The notes under the pieces were generated by a model, which saw only the letters and a program-made list of their open reading frames with translations, did not search any database and was not told the DNA's origin. The translations under genes were made by a program, and so were the position numbers. A DNA stretch of 36,711 nt from Candidatus Minthosoma equi (GTDB lineage: Bacteria; Bacteroidota; Bacteroidia; Bacteroidales; Bacteroidaceae): assembly GCA_018064885.1 (NCBI GenBank), contig JAGHUI010000079.1, positions 1 through 36,711 of the forward strand, given 5' to 3'. Below are positions 23,371 to 31,502 of the stretch, in pieces. Numbering within the stretch: position 1 is the stretch's first letter; each line of letters starts with the position of its first letter.

Positions 23371-24764
23371 TGTATAAGAGAAGATTATCTTCAGAGGTTA
23401 ACGTCGGTGGTTTGCTGTTGGGCGGAGAGAATCCAATCCGTATTCAGTCAATGGCAAACACTTCCACAATGGACACAGAAGGCTCTGTAGCTCAAGCTCT
23501 TCGCATTGTAGAAGCTGGCGGAGAGATTGTTCGTTTCACCACGCAAGGTCAGAGAGAGGCTCTTAATATGCAGAACATCAGCAAAGGCCTTCGCGACGCT
23601 GGTTGCAACGTGCCACTCGTGGCTGATGTCCATTTCAATGCTGCTGTTGCAGATACGGCTGCGGGCATTTGCGAAAAGGTGAGAGTGAATCCTGGCAACT
23701 ACGTTGATCCTGCTCGCACCTTTAAGAGTTTGGAATATACCGATGAAGAATATGCAGACGAGATAAAGAAGATTGAAGCCAAGTTTGTACCATTCCTCAA
23801 CATCTGCAAGGAACATCATACGGCTGTTCGCATCGGAGTGAATCATGGTTCACTTTCAGACAGAATCATGTCTCGCTATGGCGACACGCCTGCCGGAATG
23901 GTAGAGTCGTGCATGGAATTCCTTCGAATCTGCGTCAAAGAGCAATTCAAGGATGTTGTAATTTCCATTAAAGCTTCCAACTGCGTCGTCATGGTGACAA
24001 CTGTCCGTTTGCTTGTTGAGGAAATGAAGAAAGAGGGCATGGCATTCCCTTTGCATCTTGGTGTTACGGAAGCTGGCGAAGGTGAAGATGGACGAATCAA
24101 GAGTGCTGTTGGCATTGGCGCATTGCTCTGCGAAGGAATAGGAGACACAATCCGTGTCAGTTTGTCGGAAGCACCTGAGAACGAGATTCCTGTTGCAAAG
24201 AAACTTGTCGATTCCATCGAGGAATGTGCCGCTTTGAGAGAGAAAGCAAAGGCTTCTATTTCAAACGACACTGTTACCGTTGAATTTAGCGAAACAAACT
24301 GGGAAGACCTTCAGCTTAAGGCAGCAATGACAGCAGGCGCATTGTTCATTGACCATTTAGCACATAAACTTATAATTCTCAATGATGGTTTCCCTGAAGA
24401 CAAGCTCGTAGAACTGGCTGACAGCATATTGCAGGCTGCTCGCATTAAGTTTGTTAAAACAGAATACATCAGTTGTCCTGGCTGTGGCAGAACGCTTTAC
24501 AATCTTGAAGACACCATTGCAAGAATACGTGCTGCTGTCAGCGAAAAGGCGAAGACAGACATTCGTTTCAAAACTCTGAAAATCGGAATCATGGGATGCA
24601 TCGTAAACGGTCCTGGCGAAATGGCGGATGCAGATTACGGCTACGTTGGTGCAGGATTTGGCAAAATCAGCCTTTACAAGAACAAGCAATGCATTGAGAA
24701 GAACATTCCAGAAGCAGATGCCGTGGAAAGGCTTATCGCGTTTATTGAAAACGACATGAAATAG
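23370..24764 (+). CDS. ispG: 4-hydroxy-3-methylbut-2-en-1-yl diphosphate synthase
   Basis: A 464-aa IspG/GcpE of the MEP isoprenoid pathway. The N-terminal TIM barrel (RRLSSEVNVGGLLLGGENPIRI..., to about residue 265) is followed by an intermediate region of about 100 residues and the [4Fe-4S] domain with Cys369, Cys372 and Cys410 (ISCPGCGRTL; GIMGCIVNGPGEMADADYGYVG). The classic bacterial enzyme is shorter (roughly 360-420 aa), while many Bacteroidota carry a large inserted domain bringing it to about 600 aa. This copy is intermediate, suggesting a reduced insert. All iron-sulfur ligands are intact, so it should be active. Confidence 0.95.
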   Translation: MYKRRLSSEVNVGGLLLGGENPIRIQSMANTSTMDTEGSVAQALRIVEAGGEIVRFTTQGQREALNMQNISKGLRDAGCNVPLVADVHFNAAVADTAAGICEKVRVNPGNYVDPARTFKSLEYTDEEYADEIKKIEAKFVPFLNICKEHHTAVRIGVNHGSLSDRIMSRYGDTPAGMVESCMEFLRICVKEQFKDVVISIKASNCVVMVTTVRLLVEEMKKEGMAFPLHLGVTEAGEGEDGRIKSAVGIGALLCEGIGDTIRVSLSEAPENEIPVAKKLVDSIEECAALREKAKASISNDTVTVEFSETNWEDLQLKAAMTAGALFIDHLAHKLIILNDGFPEDKLVELADSILQAARIKFVKTEYISCPGCGRTLYNLEDTIARIRAAVSEKAKTDIRFKTLKIGIMGCIVNGPGEMADADYGYVGAGFGKISLYKNKQCIEKNIPEADAVERLIAFIENDMK

Positions 24765-24801
24765 TATAAACCAAAGTAAAAGCCGCTTATACATTCTATC
24801 T

Positions 24802-25353
24802 ATGACATTCAATCCAACAATTATCATTGCCGGAATCGCCATATTGTTATTAGTGGTAGTCTGGGCAACATACAACAGTCTTGTCATGCTCCGCAATAAA
24901 GTAAACGAAGCTTTTTCCACCATGGATGTGTTTCTTCAGAAACGCCATGACATCATCCCCAATCTTGTAGCTGTAGTGAAGGGATATGCAGAGTATGAGT
25001 CTGCCACATTGGAGAAAGTCACCAAACTTCGCAGCGAAGCACAGGGAGTTAACGACAAAGTTGATGGAGAAATACAGATTTCCGAGGCGTTAGGCAAAAT
25101 CATGATTGTCGCAGAAAACTATCCGCAATTGATGGCAAGCCAGCAATTCCTTGGCCTTCAAGACAAATTAGCAACAATCGAGGAAGACCTCGCCTTCTCA
25201 CGCCGTTATTACAACGGCAGCGTAAGAGAATACAACAACAAGTGCCAGATGTTCCCATTCAATCTAATTGCAGGCATTTTCGGATTTAAAGCAATGCACA
25301 TGTTTGAGGTTGAAAGTGTGGCTGCCAGGAAGAATGTGGAAGTGGACGTGTAA
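24802..25353 (+). CDS. LemA family protein
   Basis: A 183-aa protein with one N-terminal membrane helix (about residues 6-24) and a four-helix LemA domain, recognised by YNSLVMLRNKVNEAFSTMDV, LQKRHDIIPNLVAVVKGYAEYE and FSRRYYNGSVREYNNKCQMFP. The biochemical role of LemA proteins is not established. It sits between ispG (37 nt upstream) and coaX (50 nt downstream). Confidence 0.92.
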   Translation: MTFNPTIIIAGIAILLLVVVWATYNSLVMLRNKVNEAFSTMDVFLQKRHDIIPNLVAVVKGYAEYESATLEKVTKLRSEAQGVNDKVDGEIQISEALGKIMIVAENYPQLMASQQFLGLQDKLATIEEDLAFSRRYYNGSVREYNNKCQMFPFNLIAGIFGFKAMHMFEVESVAARKNVEVDV

Positions 25354-25403
25354 CGAAAACTAAAACAGAAAACCAAAAACCGATACTGAAAACAGAAAAA
25401 GTT

Positions 25404-26108
25404 ATGCATCTTCTCATTGACATAGGAAACACATCTGCCAAGTTAGCGGTGACAAACAGCGGTGAAATCGTTCATTTTGAGCGGCTAAGTGAATCATGGG
25501 GCAATGCCTTTACACGTTTGACAAAGGCATATTCCATTGATTCCATTCGTTTGTCAAGCGTTGCAGGCGAGGACGCAGAATTGGATGCCGCACTCAATTC
25601 TCTATCCGTTCCTGTACTACGTCTCACTTACGAAACACCATGCTGCATCAGCAATGTGCCTATAGGACTGGGAGCAGACAGATTAGCCGCAGACATTGGA
25701 GCCTATCAGCAATCACAGGGAAGGACAACCCTTGTAATAGATGCAGGAACATGCATAACGTATGACATCATTTCACGTGATGGAAGCATTATTGGCGGAG
25801 CTATTTCTCCAGGAGTTCAACTGCGCCTGAAAGCAATGCATGAGCATACTGCCCTGCTTCCTCTTTTTGAGGCAGAAGCGACAGCCCCTGTTGTCGGTAC
25901 AGACACAAAATCGGCAATGCTCTCTGCAGCTGTCAACGGTCCAAAATTCGAGATAGAAGGATACATACGCTTTTTGCAGAAACAATACCCTGATCTTTGC
26001 GTTTACATAACAGGAGGTAACAGTTTTGATTTCTCAGACGATATCACCTGTTCTATCGTCCACGATACCTATTTGGTACTTAAAGGACTTGATTTTATAC
26101 ATTTCTAA
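25404..26108 (+). CDS. coaX: type III pantothenate kinase
   Basis: A 234-aa CoaX. The phosphate-1 loop LLIDIGNTSAKLAV opens the protein; GLGADRLAADIGA, VIDAGTCITYD and ITGGNSFDF mark the remaining ASKHA-fold motifs. It phosphorylates pantothenate in the first step of coenzyme A synthesis and, unlike type I/II enzymes, is not feedback-inhibited by CoA. Last gene of the rpoN-to-coaX forward block. An A/T-only 10-bp hairpin (26118-26141) follows. Confidence 0.95.
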   Translation: MHLLIDIGNTSAKLAVTNSGEIVHFERLSESWGNAFTRLTKAYSIDSIRLSSVAGEDAELDAALNSLSVPVLRLTYETPCCISNVPIGLGADRLAADIGAYQQSQGRTTLVIDAGTCITYDIISRDGSIIGGAISPGVQLRLKAMHEHTALLPLFEAEATAPVVGTDTKSAMLSAAVNGPKFEIEGYIRFLQKQYPDLCVYITGGNSFDFSDDITCSIVHDTYLVLKGLDFIHF

Positions 26109-26117
26109 TAGAACAAT

Positions 26118-26141
26118 TAATAAAAAAGCAGTTTTTTATTA
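26118..26141 (+). terminator. A/T-rich hairpin after coaX
   Basis: TAATAAAAAA (26118-26127) is complementary to TTTTTTATTA (26132-26141) around a GCAG loop. The stem has no G-C pair, so termination would be weak. Confidence 0.35.
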
Positions 26142-26159
26142 GAAAAACAAGTGAAAAAT

Positions 26160-26190
26160 TTTGCAAAATGGCAAATATCTTTTACCTTTG
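26160..26190 (+). promoter_or_regulatory. promoter of the first TM2 gene
   Basis: TTTG at 26160-26163, a 19-nt spacer and TACCTTTG at 26183-26190 match the Bacteroidota consensus exactly. Predicted start near 26194, giving a leader of about 98 nt. Confidence 0.8.
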
Positions 26191-26291
26191 CAACAATTAT
26201 AAAGTAATTAAGCAGACAACAGCGGCTTGTCATGCAAACTCATAACCAATAGTTCTTAATGCCGCAGGGACTAAAAAAACAATTATTTCTT

Positions 26292-26510
26292 ATGAAGAAT
26301 AAGACAACTGCAGCTATCCTCGCTATCCTCCTCGGTAGCATTGGTGTTCACAAGTTCTATCTCGGCAACGCACTGCCAGGTATCGTTTACCTTCTTTTCT
26401 GCTGGACTGGTATTCCATCAATCCTCGCTCTTATCGAAGGTATCATCTACCTCACTGACTCTGAAGAAGCATTCCAGGCTCGCGTAGAGGCTAAGAAGTT
26501 CTTCATGTAA
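26292..26510 (+). CDS. TM2 domain protein
   Basis: A 72-aa protein beginning MKNKTTAAILAILLGSIGVHKFYLG, two membrane helices joined by a short loop, the TM2 domain. An upstream in-frame ATG at 26259 would add 11 residues (MPQGLKKQLFL), but the start at 26292 is preferred because the other TM2 protein in the window begins with the same MKNKTTAA. TM2 proteins have no firmly known function. The gene has its own promoter and terminator and so is monocistronic. Confidence 0.85.
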   Translation: MKNKTTAAILAILLGSIGVHKFYLGNALPGIVYLLFCWTGIPSILALIEGIIYLTDSEEAFQARVEAKKFFM

Positions 26511-26537
26511 TTTTGAGGCGCATTCAAAAAAAACAAG

Positions 26538-26566
26538 GACGGTTCTTTTGAGCCGTCTTTTTTTTT
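26538..26566 (+). terminator. Rho-independent terminator of the first TM2 gene
   Basis: An 8-bp stem (26538-26545 with 26550-26557, one wobble) with a TTTT loop is followed by nine T, 27 nt after the stop codon. Confidence 0.92.
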
Positions 26567-26576
26567 GCACTTATTT

Positions 26577-26650
26577 CTATGCTTCTAATATCTTCTCTCC
26601 GCATCAAATTCCTCTTGTGTAAGAATACCATCGTCATGTAGCCAAAGGAG
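26577..26650 (-). pseudogene. relic of a SHOCT tail duplicated from the neighbouring TM2 gene
   Basis: Read on the minus strand this segment encodes DDGILTQEEFDAE, the same short C-terminal SHOCT-like motif as the intact gene at 26832-27263, and the DNA matches the 3' end of that gene over about 70 nt. A 4-nt deletion within the AAAAAGAAG stretch shifts the frame, giving RRY-stop in place of KKKILDA. The 5' part of the gene is missing and is replaced by palindromic repeats. It is a decayed partial duplication, not a working gene. Confidence 0.75.
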
Positions 26651-26695
26651 ATATAGAAAGCAGTTCATCTGGCTGCACGTAATAAACGCAAAAGC

Positions 26696-26760
26696 GGTGT
26701 GACTCACACCACCTGCACAGGTATGACTCACACCACCTACATAGGTGTGAGTCACACCAC
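26696..26760. repeat. three 24-bp units with a palindromic core
   Basis: Units at 26696-26719, 26720-26743 and 26744-26760 (last one partial) each contain GGTGTGACTCACACC or a near copy, a palindrome with 7-bp arms. They are separated by CACCTGCACA-like spacers. They lie immediately upstream (on the minus strand) of the SHOCT relic. Confidence 0.88.
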
Positions 26761-26831
26761 TTTCAGCAAACAAAAAGCATATTGATAGCAAGTTCCCTCT
26801 TTTGATGGGAGCTGTGTTTGAGGAGTATTTC

Positions 26832-27263
26832 TTATGCGTCTAATATCTTCTTTTTCTCAGCATCGAACTCCTCTTGCGTAAGGATTCCATCATCAAGCAA
26901 TTTCTTCAAATCAGTTAATTGCTCTGCCTTTGAAGGCATGTCGGCTGGACTTGGTGCTGGAGTTGCAGGAGCAGAAGCTGCAGGTGGAGGTGGTACGGCA
27001 ATGAATTGTTGCTGAGCCACAGGACTTGCGCCTTTGTTGTACTTACGATCAAACTCCTCATCACTCATTGTGAGAAAGATAATGAATTCCACAAAATTAA
27101 TAAGTCCTATTATTGCTGTAGAAATTCCTAATGTAAAAACACCCACTAATAAGGAAACAAGCAAATATGTAATGCCGAGTCCAGCTTCGCCAAGATAAAA
27201 TCTATGAACACCGAATGGACCTAGGAAAAACGCTAAAAGAGCTGCAGTCGTTTTGTTTTTCAT
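26832..27263 (-). CDS. TM2 domain protein with SHOCT tail
   Basis: A 143-aa protein. Residues 1-65 form the TM2 part (MKNKTTAALLAFFLGPFGVHRFYLG, two membrane helices with a longer second segment). A Pro/Ala-rich linker (about 88-108, PPPPAASAPATPAPSPAD) leads to a C-terminal SHOCT motif, LKKLLDDGILTQEEFDAEKKKIL. The SHOCT motif is a short helical module often found at protein ends; its role is unclear. It has its own minus-strand promoter and is divergent from the NRPS-like gene. Confidence 0.88.
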   Translation of the reverse strand: MKNKTTAALLAFFLGPFGVHRFYLGEAGLGITYLLVSLLVGVFTLGISTAIIGLINFVEFIIFLTMSDEEFDRKYNKGASPVAQQQFIAVPPPPAASAPATPAPSPADMPSKAEQLTDLKKLLDDGILTQEEFDAEKKKILDA

Positions 27264-27300
27264 TTCAGTTATAGTTTACGTTTTAGTTTTAGTTATTTTG

Positions 27301-27331
27301 CAAATGTATGTATTTTTAGAAAAACAGCAAA
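27301..27331 (-). promoter_or_regulatory. promoter of the TM2-SHOCT gene
   Basis: On the minus strand TTTG (27331-27328), a 19-nt spacer and TACATTTG (27308-27301) match the consensus exactly. Predicted start near 27297. Confidence 0.8.
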
Positions 27332-27358
27332 GAAAACAATTGTTTTTTTCAGTTTTTC

Positions 27359-27389
27359 TTTGTTCATCTAAGTAAATGTTGTTACTTTG
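27359..27389 (+). promoter_or_regulatory. promoter of the NRPS-like gene
   Basis: TTTG at 27359-27362, a 19-nt spacer and TTACTTTG at 27382-27389 (one mismatch to TAnnTTTG). The predicted transcription start, near 27393, is only about 6 nt before the ATG at 27399, so the message would be almost leaderless. Confidence 0.65.
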
Positions 27390-27398
27390 TAAACACTG

Positions 27399-30300
27399 AT
27401 GCAGAATACACCGCAAACATACCCATTGACGAAGCCTCAGGTGGGCATATTTCTGTATTGTATGAGGAATCCCGATTCCACACAATACAACTTACCCATC
27501 ATGGTTGAACTTCCCTCTGACATAGATGCGGAACAGCTTTGTTGTGTCATTACTGGTAAATTCAGTTCGCAAAGTATGTTTTTCACGCGTTTCGTTATGG
27601 GAGAAAACGGCGAACCCCTCCAATATCTTTCAGAACGTAAAGAACTGAAAGTAGAAAGACTTGAGATGAGTGAGGAATACTTTGCCAAATACAAGAAAAA
27701 AGGAATGATTCGCCCTTTCAACCTTTTTGACGATGAGCCATTAGTTCGAATTGCTATATGTACCACGGAGAAATCTAAATACCTCATTACGGATGTGCAT
27801 CATATAATATGTGACGGCTGGTCATTGCACAATCTCTTCTCTATGTACTCCGAATTGTGTACGATGCACGATGTCACAATAAAAGACAACAAAAAAAGTG
27901 AGGAAGAATCATCTGCCATCCGAAAAAGATTCCAAGAAATATCTTTCGCAGATTTGAGCAAGCACATAGGCAGCCCAACAGGTCAACAGATAAGATGCTC
28001 AGAGATGCTGAATAAACGTGAGATTGACACTTGGTGCAAACAACGAGGAGTGCCTGCAAGCTGTTTCTTCATGGCAGCATTCTGCATCGTCCTATCACGA
28101 TTCACAAGATTGAACCGCATGGGATTCTACACCATGAGTCATGGACGTACAGACAGAAGTCTATGGAATGCCATGGGTATGTTTGTCAGATCCGTACCTA
28201 TGCTGGCTGAGATAAACTGGAAATCAGATTGCATAGCACTAATGAAAGCGCTTCACAGTGAGCACATCTCGACTCTCCGACACAGCGACGAATACACAAT
28301 GACAGAACTCTGTCAGGAGAGAGGCATGGATCCTGCCGTATATTTCAATTTCCTTGGCTGGGAACAGATGAGAGAACGCCTTGCATTGGCAAATGGTGTC
28401 GTGCTGCCAGCAGAACAGCCATGCCGTCCTTCCGTAGATGACAATTTAGGAGTAGAAATCTATCTTAATGGAGAGGATTATGAAATAAGATGCCAATCCA
28501 GCGAGGCTGTAAATCCCGAATCTGTTGTAAGGAATGTAGCACAAAGCATGAAATCCGTAGCTTTGTGGATGATGCAGCACGCAATGGAATCCATCAGTAA
28601 CGCTCCCGTTGTTTCTGACAGCGAAGCAAAGAAGTTAATGGCGATAGCACAAGGCGAACACATTGATTTCAATCCAGATGACACATTCTACTCTTTGTTC
28701 CACAAACAAGTCCTGTCAACTCCAGATGCTATAGCCATTGTTGATGCAGAAAGAAAACTTACATACGCAGAACTGGAGCAGGAGAGTGCCAATGCAGCAG
28801 ACAAACTTATTACAGATGAAATAAAGGCTGGAGATTGCATTTGTGTGCCAATGGATAGGAATGCAACATTCCTTATAAACGTCATTGCAGCAGAAAGAAT
28901 AGGAGCAACTGTTTCACTCGGTGGAATAGCAGGAAGAGGAGGCAGCAAAGACACATCTTATATCATCTACACATCAGGCTCTACAGGTTCGCCAAAAGGT
29001 GTTATGATATCTCACAAGGCAAAAGCAAACCTTATCCAATTTATTGCAAAAGAGTGGAAACTGACACCTCAAAGCCGAATCTGCTGCCATTCCGACTTTG
29101 CTTTCGATGCTTCCGTTGAAGATTTATTTCCTGTGCTGACTGTTGGTGGAACTCTATATATAATACCAGAGGATATCCGCAGAGACATTAACAAAATACA
29201 CGATTTCATCGTAGGAAATGGCATCACCGGCGGATGTTTCACCACACAATTCGGACAAATGCTCTTGCAGAGATATCCAGATCTTCCTATGGAATATCTT
29301 GTTGTTGGTGGTGAACGAATGACGATAGTACCTGAGTGCCATTGCCGGCTCATAAACACCTATGGTCCTACAGAGTTTACAGTCGATGCCACATATCATG
29401 TTATTGACAAGAATCGCAATTACGACACAATACCTATCGGTCGTCCTGTGGCAAACACTTCAGCATACGTGCTTGATGACTGCTTGCAACTATTGCCTCA
29501 AGGCATGGAAGGTGAACTTTGTCTTGCAGGAGTTCAGATGGCAAATGGTTATGTTGACGATGCAGAATTGACAAGCAAGAAGTTTGTTACCACACCTTTT
29601 GGCGTGAAAGTTTATAGAACTGGTGACCTTGTTCGCTGGAATGAGCATAAAGAACTGGAATTCATCGGAAGAATAGACTCCCAATTGAAAATTCGCGGGT
29701 TCCGAGTAGAACCTGCAGAGATTGAAGCGAAATTAGCAGAACTGCCTGGCGTAATGATGCAGACGGTGCAACCATTCTTCTCAGGAGGGGACATTCATTT
29801 GTGTGCATATTACGTTGCCGAAAAGAAAATAAGCACAAAAGAAATGAGGGCTTATCTTTCTGGCATTCTTGAAAATTACATGGTTCCTGCATGCTACATA
29901 CAATTGGAAGAAATGCCTCTGACATCAAGCGGGAAGATTGACAAGAAGCGCCTTCCTCGTCCTATGCTTGCAAGCGACACCGAATACATAGAACCTAAAG
30001 ATGGAGCTGAGAGTATAATCGCTAACGCATTCGGCAAAGTTCTTGGAATAGAAAACGTTGGCGCTAACGATGATTTCTTCAGCATTGGAGGCACCTCGCT
30101 CAATGCCATCGGCGTCGTTGTTGATGCAGAACGACAAGGCATAAACATTGTTTTGAACGATGTGTTCAAGCACAAAACACCAAGAGCTATTGCCATGAAC
30201 AATGGACCACACACAGCAAACCAGGAAGTTCCAACAAACAGTATCATAGAGCTTGACACACCGTTCCTTCTTCATAAACATATTATATTATTAGGAGCAA

Positions 30301-31349
30301 CGGGCTTCCTTGGAATACACATTCTGAATGAGTTGTTAATCTCTTCCGAATACCGCATAACCTGTCCTGTGAGAACAAAAGATGGAGTTGACGGGAAAAA
30401 TAGGCTGATCAACACTTACAGCTGGTATTTCGGCCAACAGATTGATCTACAGAAATTGCAGAATCGTCTTTTTATTATCAACAACGAGCAATGGATGGCA
30501 GATGCCGCCCTTCACGAACCTGCAACAATTATTAACTGCATGGGCAACGTGAAGCATTTCTCGTCTGACGACAGCATAATGGACACTAATGTGGAGAAGG
30601 TGAGACGGATTGTAGATTTCTGTATAAACACAGGCAGTAACCTTGTTCATGTATCTAGCATTAGCATTGCTGGTATCGCAGAAAAAAACAGGGTTAACGC
30701 AGGGCTTGTGCTGACAGAACACGATTACAGCATCGGGCAGAATGTGAACTTTAACGAATATGTTAAATCAAAGTTCATAGCTGAAGGTATAATTCTGGAT
30801 GCGATAAAGAAAAAGGCGCTGAATGCCAGAATTATGCGAGTTGGCAATCTGGGACCAAGAAGCAATGATGGCAAGTTTCAAATCAACCCGGAAAGCAACA
30901 CATTCTACTCTGCCATTCAAGCACTTGCCCTTCTTGGCTGCGTGCCAGAAAGCATGAGAGAGAGCGCCATTGACATTTCTCCTGTAGATGTTGCTGCCCA
31001 AGCCATTCTTGCTCTGATTCCACATTCAGGAAAAGAGGTTACATTCCATCCGTACAACAGCCGTCCTACTACTATCAGCTCCTTGATCAAGACATTGAAC
31101 AGCACAGGCATTGAATTATCCTTTGTTCCTGATTCCGAATTTGACAAAATGTTAGACCTCGCAAAACAGAATGCATCTCTAATCCATAAGCTGCACCCTT
31201 TGTTAGCATACCAATTAGGCGAATCCGAGATGCAAAGAGTGCCTTGCACAAACGAACACACAACCAAGGTACTGAAAGAGCATGACATGGAATGGCATGA
31301 TTCGCTTTTAAACGGTCTCTTGCCAAATGTTAGCGGAAAACTTGCATAA
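27399..31349 (+). CDS. single-module NRPS-like enzyme: condensation, adenylation, carrier, reductase
   Basis: A 1316-aa protein. Condensation domain about 1-420, with YPLTKPQVGIF at the start and the catalytic HHIICDG at 134-140. Adenylation domain about 435-870, with YIIYTSGSTGSPKG at 521-534, NTYGPTE, YRTGDLVRW, GRIDSQLKIRGFRVEP and the closing Lys in SGKIDKKRL; its A2 region is short by roughly 50 residues compared with GrsA. Carrier domain with DDFFSIGGTSL, phosphopantetheine Ser900. Reductase domain about 950-1316, with NADPH-binding GATGFLG at 966-972 and YVKSK (Tyr1121, Lys1125). This architecture should join an acyl group to one amino acid and release it reductively as an aldehyde or alcohol. 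There is no phosphopantetheinyl transferase nearby. Confidence 0.93.
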   Translation: MQNTPQTYPLTKPQVGIFLYCMRNPDSTQYNLPIMVELPSDIDAEQLCCVITGKFSSQSMFFTRFVMGENGEPLQYLSERKELKVERLEMSEEYFAKYKKKGMIRPFNLFDDEPLVRIAICTTEKSKYLITDVHHIICDGWSLHNLFSMYSELCTMHDVTIKDNKKSEEESSAIRKRFQEISFADLSKHIGSPTGQQIRCSEMLNKREIDTWCKQRGVPASCFFMAAFCIVLSRFTRLNRMGFYTMSHGRTDRSLWNAMGMFVRSVPMLAEINWKSDCIALMKALHSEHISTLRHSDEYTMTELCQERGMDPAVYFNFLGWEQMRERLALANGVVLPAEQPCRPSVDDNLGVEIYLNGEDYEIRCQSSEAVNPESVVRNVAQSMKSVALWMMQHAMESISNAPVVSDSEAKKLMAIAQGEHIDFNPDDTFYSLFHKQVLSTPDAIAIVDAERKLTYAELEQESANAADKLITDEIKAGDCICVPMDRNATFLINVIAAERIGATVSLGGIAGRGGSKDTSYIIYTSGSTGSPKGVMISHKAKANLIQFIAKEWKLTPQSRICCHSDFAFDASVEDLFPVLTVGGTLYIIPEDIRRDINKIHDFIVGNGITGGCFTTQFGQMLLQRYPDLPMEYLVVGGERMTIVPECHCRLINTYGPTEFTVDATYHVIDKNRNYDTIPIGRPVANTSAYVLDDCLQLLPQGMEGELCLAGVQMANGYVDDAELTSKKFVTTPFGVKVYRTGDLVRWNEHKELEFIGRIDSQLKIRGFRVEPAEIEAKLAELPGVMMQTVQPFFSGGDIHLCAYYVAEKKISTKEMRAYLSGILENYMVPACYIQLEEMPLTSSGKIDKKRLPRPMLASDTEYIEPKDGAESIIANAFGKVLGIENVGANDDFFSIGGTSLNAIGVVVDAERQGINIVLNDVFKHKTPRAIAMNNGPHTANQEVPTNSIIELDTPFLLHKHIILLGATGFLGIHILNELLISSEYRITCPVRTKDGVDGKNRLINTYSWYFGQQIDLQKLQNRLFIINNEQWMADAALHEPATIINCMGNVKHFSSDDSIMDTNVEKVRRIVDFCINTGSNLVHVSSISIAGIAEKNRVNAGLVLTEHDYSIGQNVNFNEYVKSKFIAEGIILDAIKKKALNARIMRVGNLGPRSNDGKFQINPESNTFYSAIQALALLGCVPESMRESAIDISPVDVAAQAILALIPHSGKEVTFHPYNSRPTTISSLIKTLNSTGIELSFVPDSEFDKMLDLAKQNASLIHKLHPLLAYQLGESEMQRVPCTNEHTTKVLKEHDMEWHDSLLNGLLPNVSGKLA

Positions 31350-31399
31350 TTCATGGAAAATCACGAATTTTGCATAAAATTCAACAAGCAACTAACTAT

Positions 31400-31473
31400 C
31401 GGGATGTAGCGCAGTTGGTTAGCGTACACGTCTGGGGGGCGTGTGGTCGCCAGTTCGAGTCTGGTCATCCCGA
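31400..31473 (+). tRNA. tRNA-Pro (GGG)
   Basis: A complete cloverleaf: acceptor arm CGGGATG/CATCCCG, D arm GCGC/GCGT, anticodon stem CACGT/GCGTG with loop CTGGGGG giving anticodon GGG, and T arm with TTCGAGT loop. The discriminator is A; CCA is not encoded. It is 50 nt after the NRPS-like gene. Confidence 0.96.
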
Positions 31474-31502
31474 CAACAAGCACAAGAGTCTGAAACACTT
31501 TT

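Noticed and set aside
26259-26291. Upstream ATG as start of the first TM2 protein
   Set aside because: The paralogue in this window starts with the same MKNKTTAA sequence as the internal ATG at 26292, and the extra residues are not family-like.
26696-26760. CRISPR array
   Set aside because: Only three units with near-identical short spacers; the spacing is part of the repeat.
26585-26791. Minus frame of 68 codons
   Set aside because: It joins the palindromic 24-bp repeats to the frameshifted SHOCT relic; this is not a plausible working gene.
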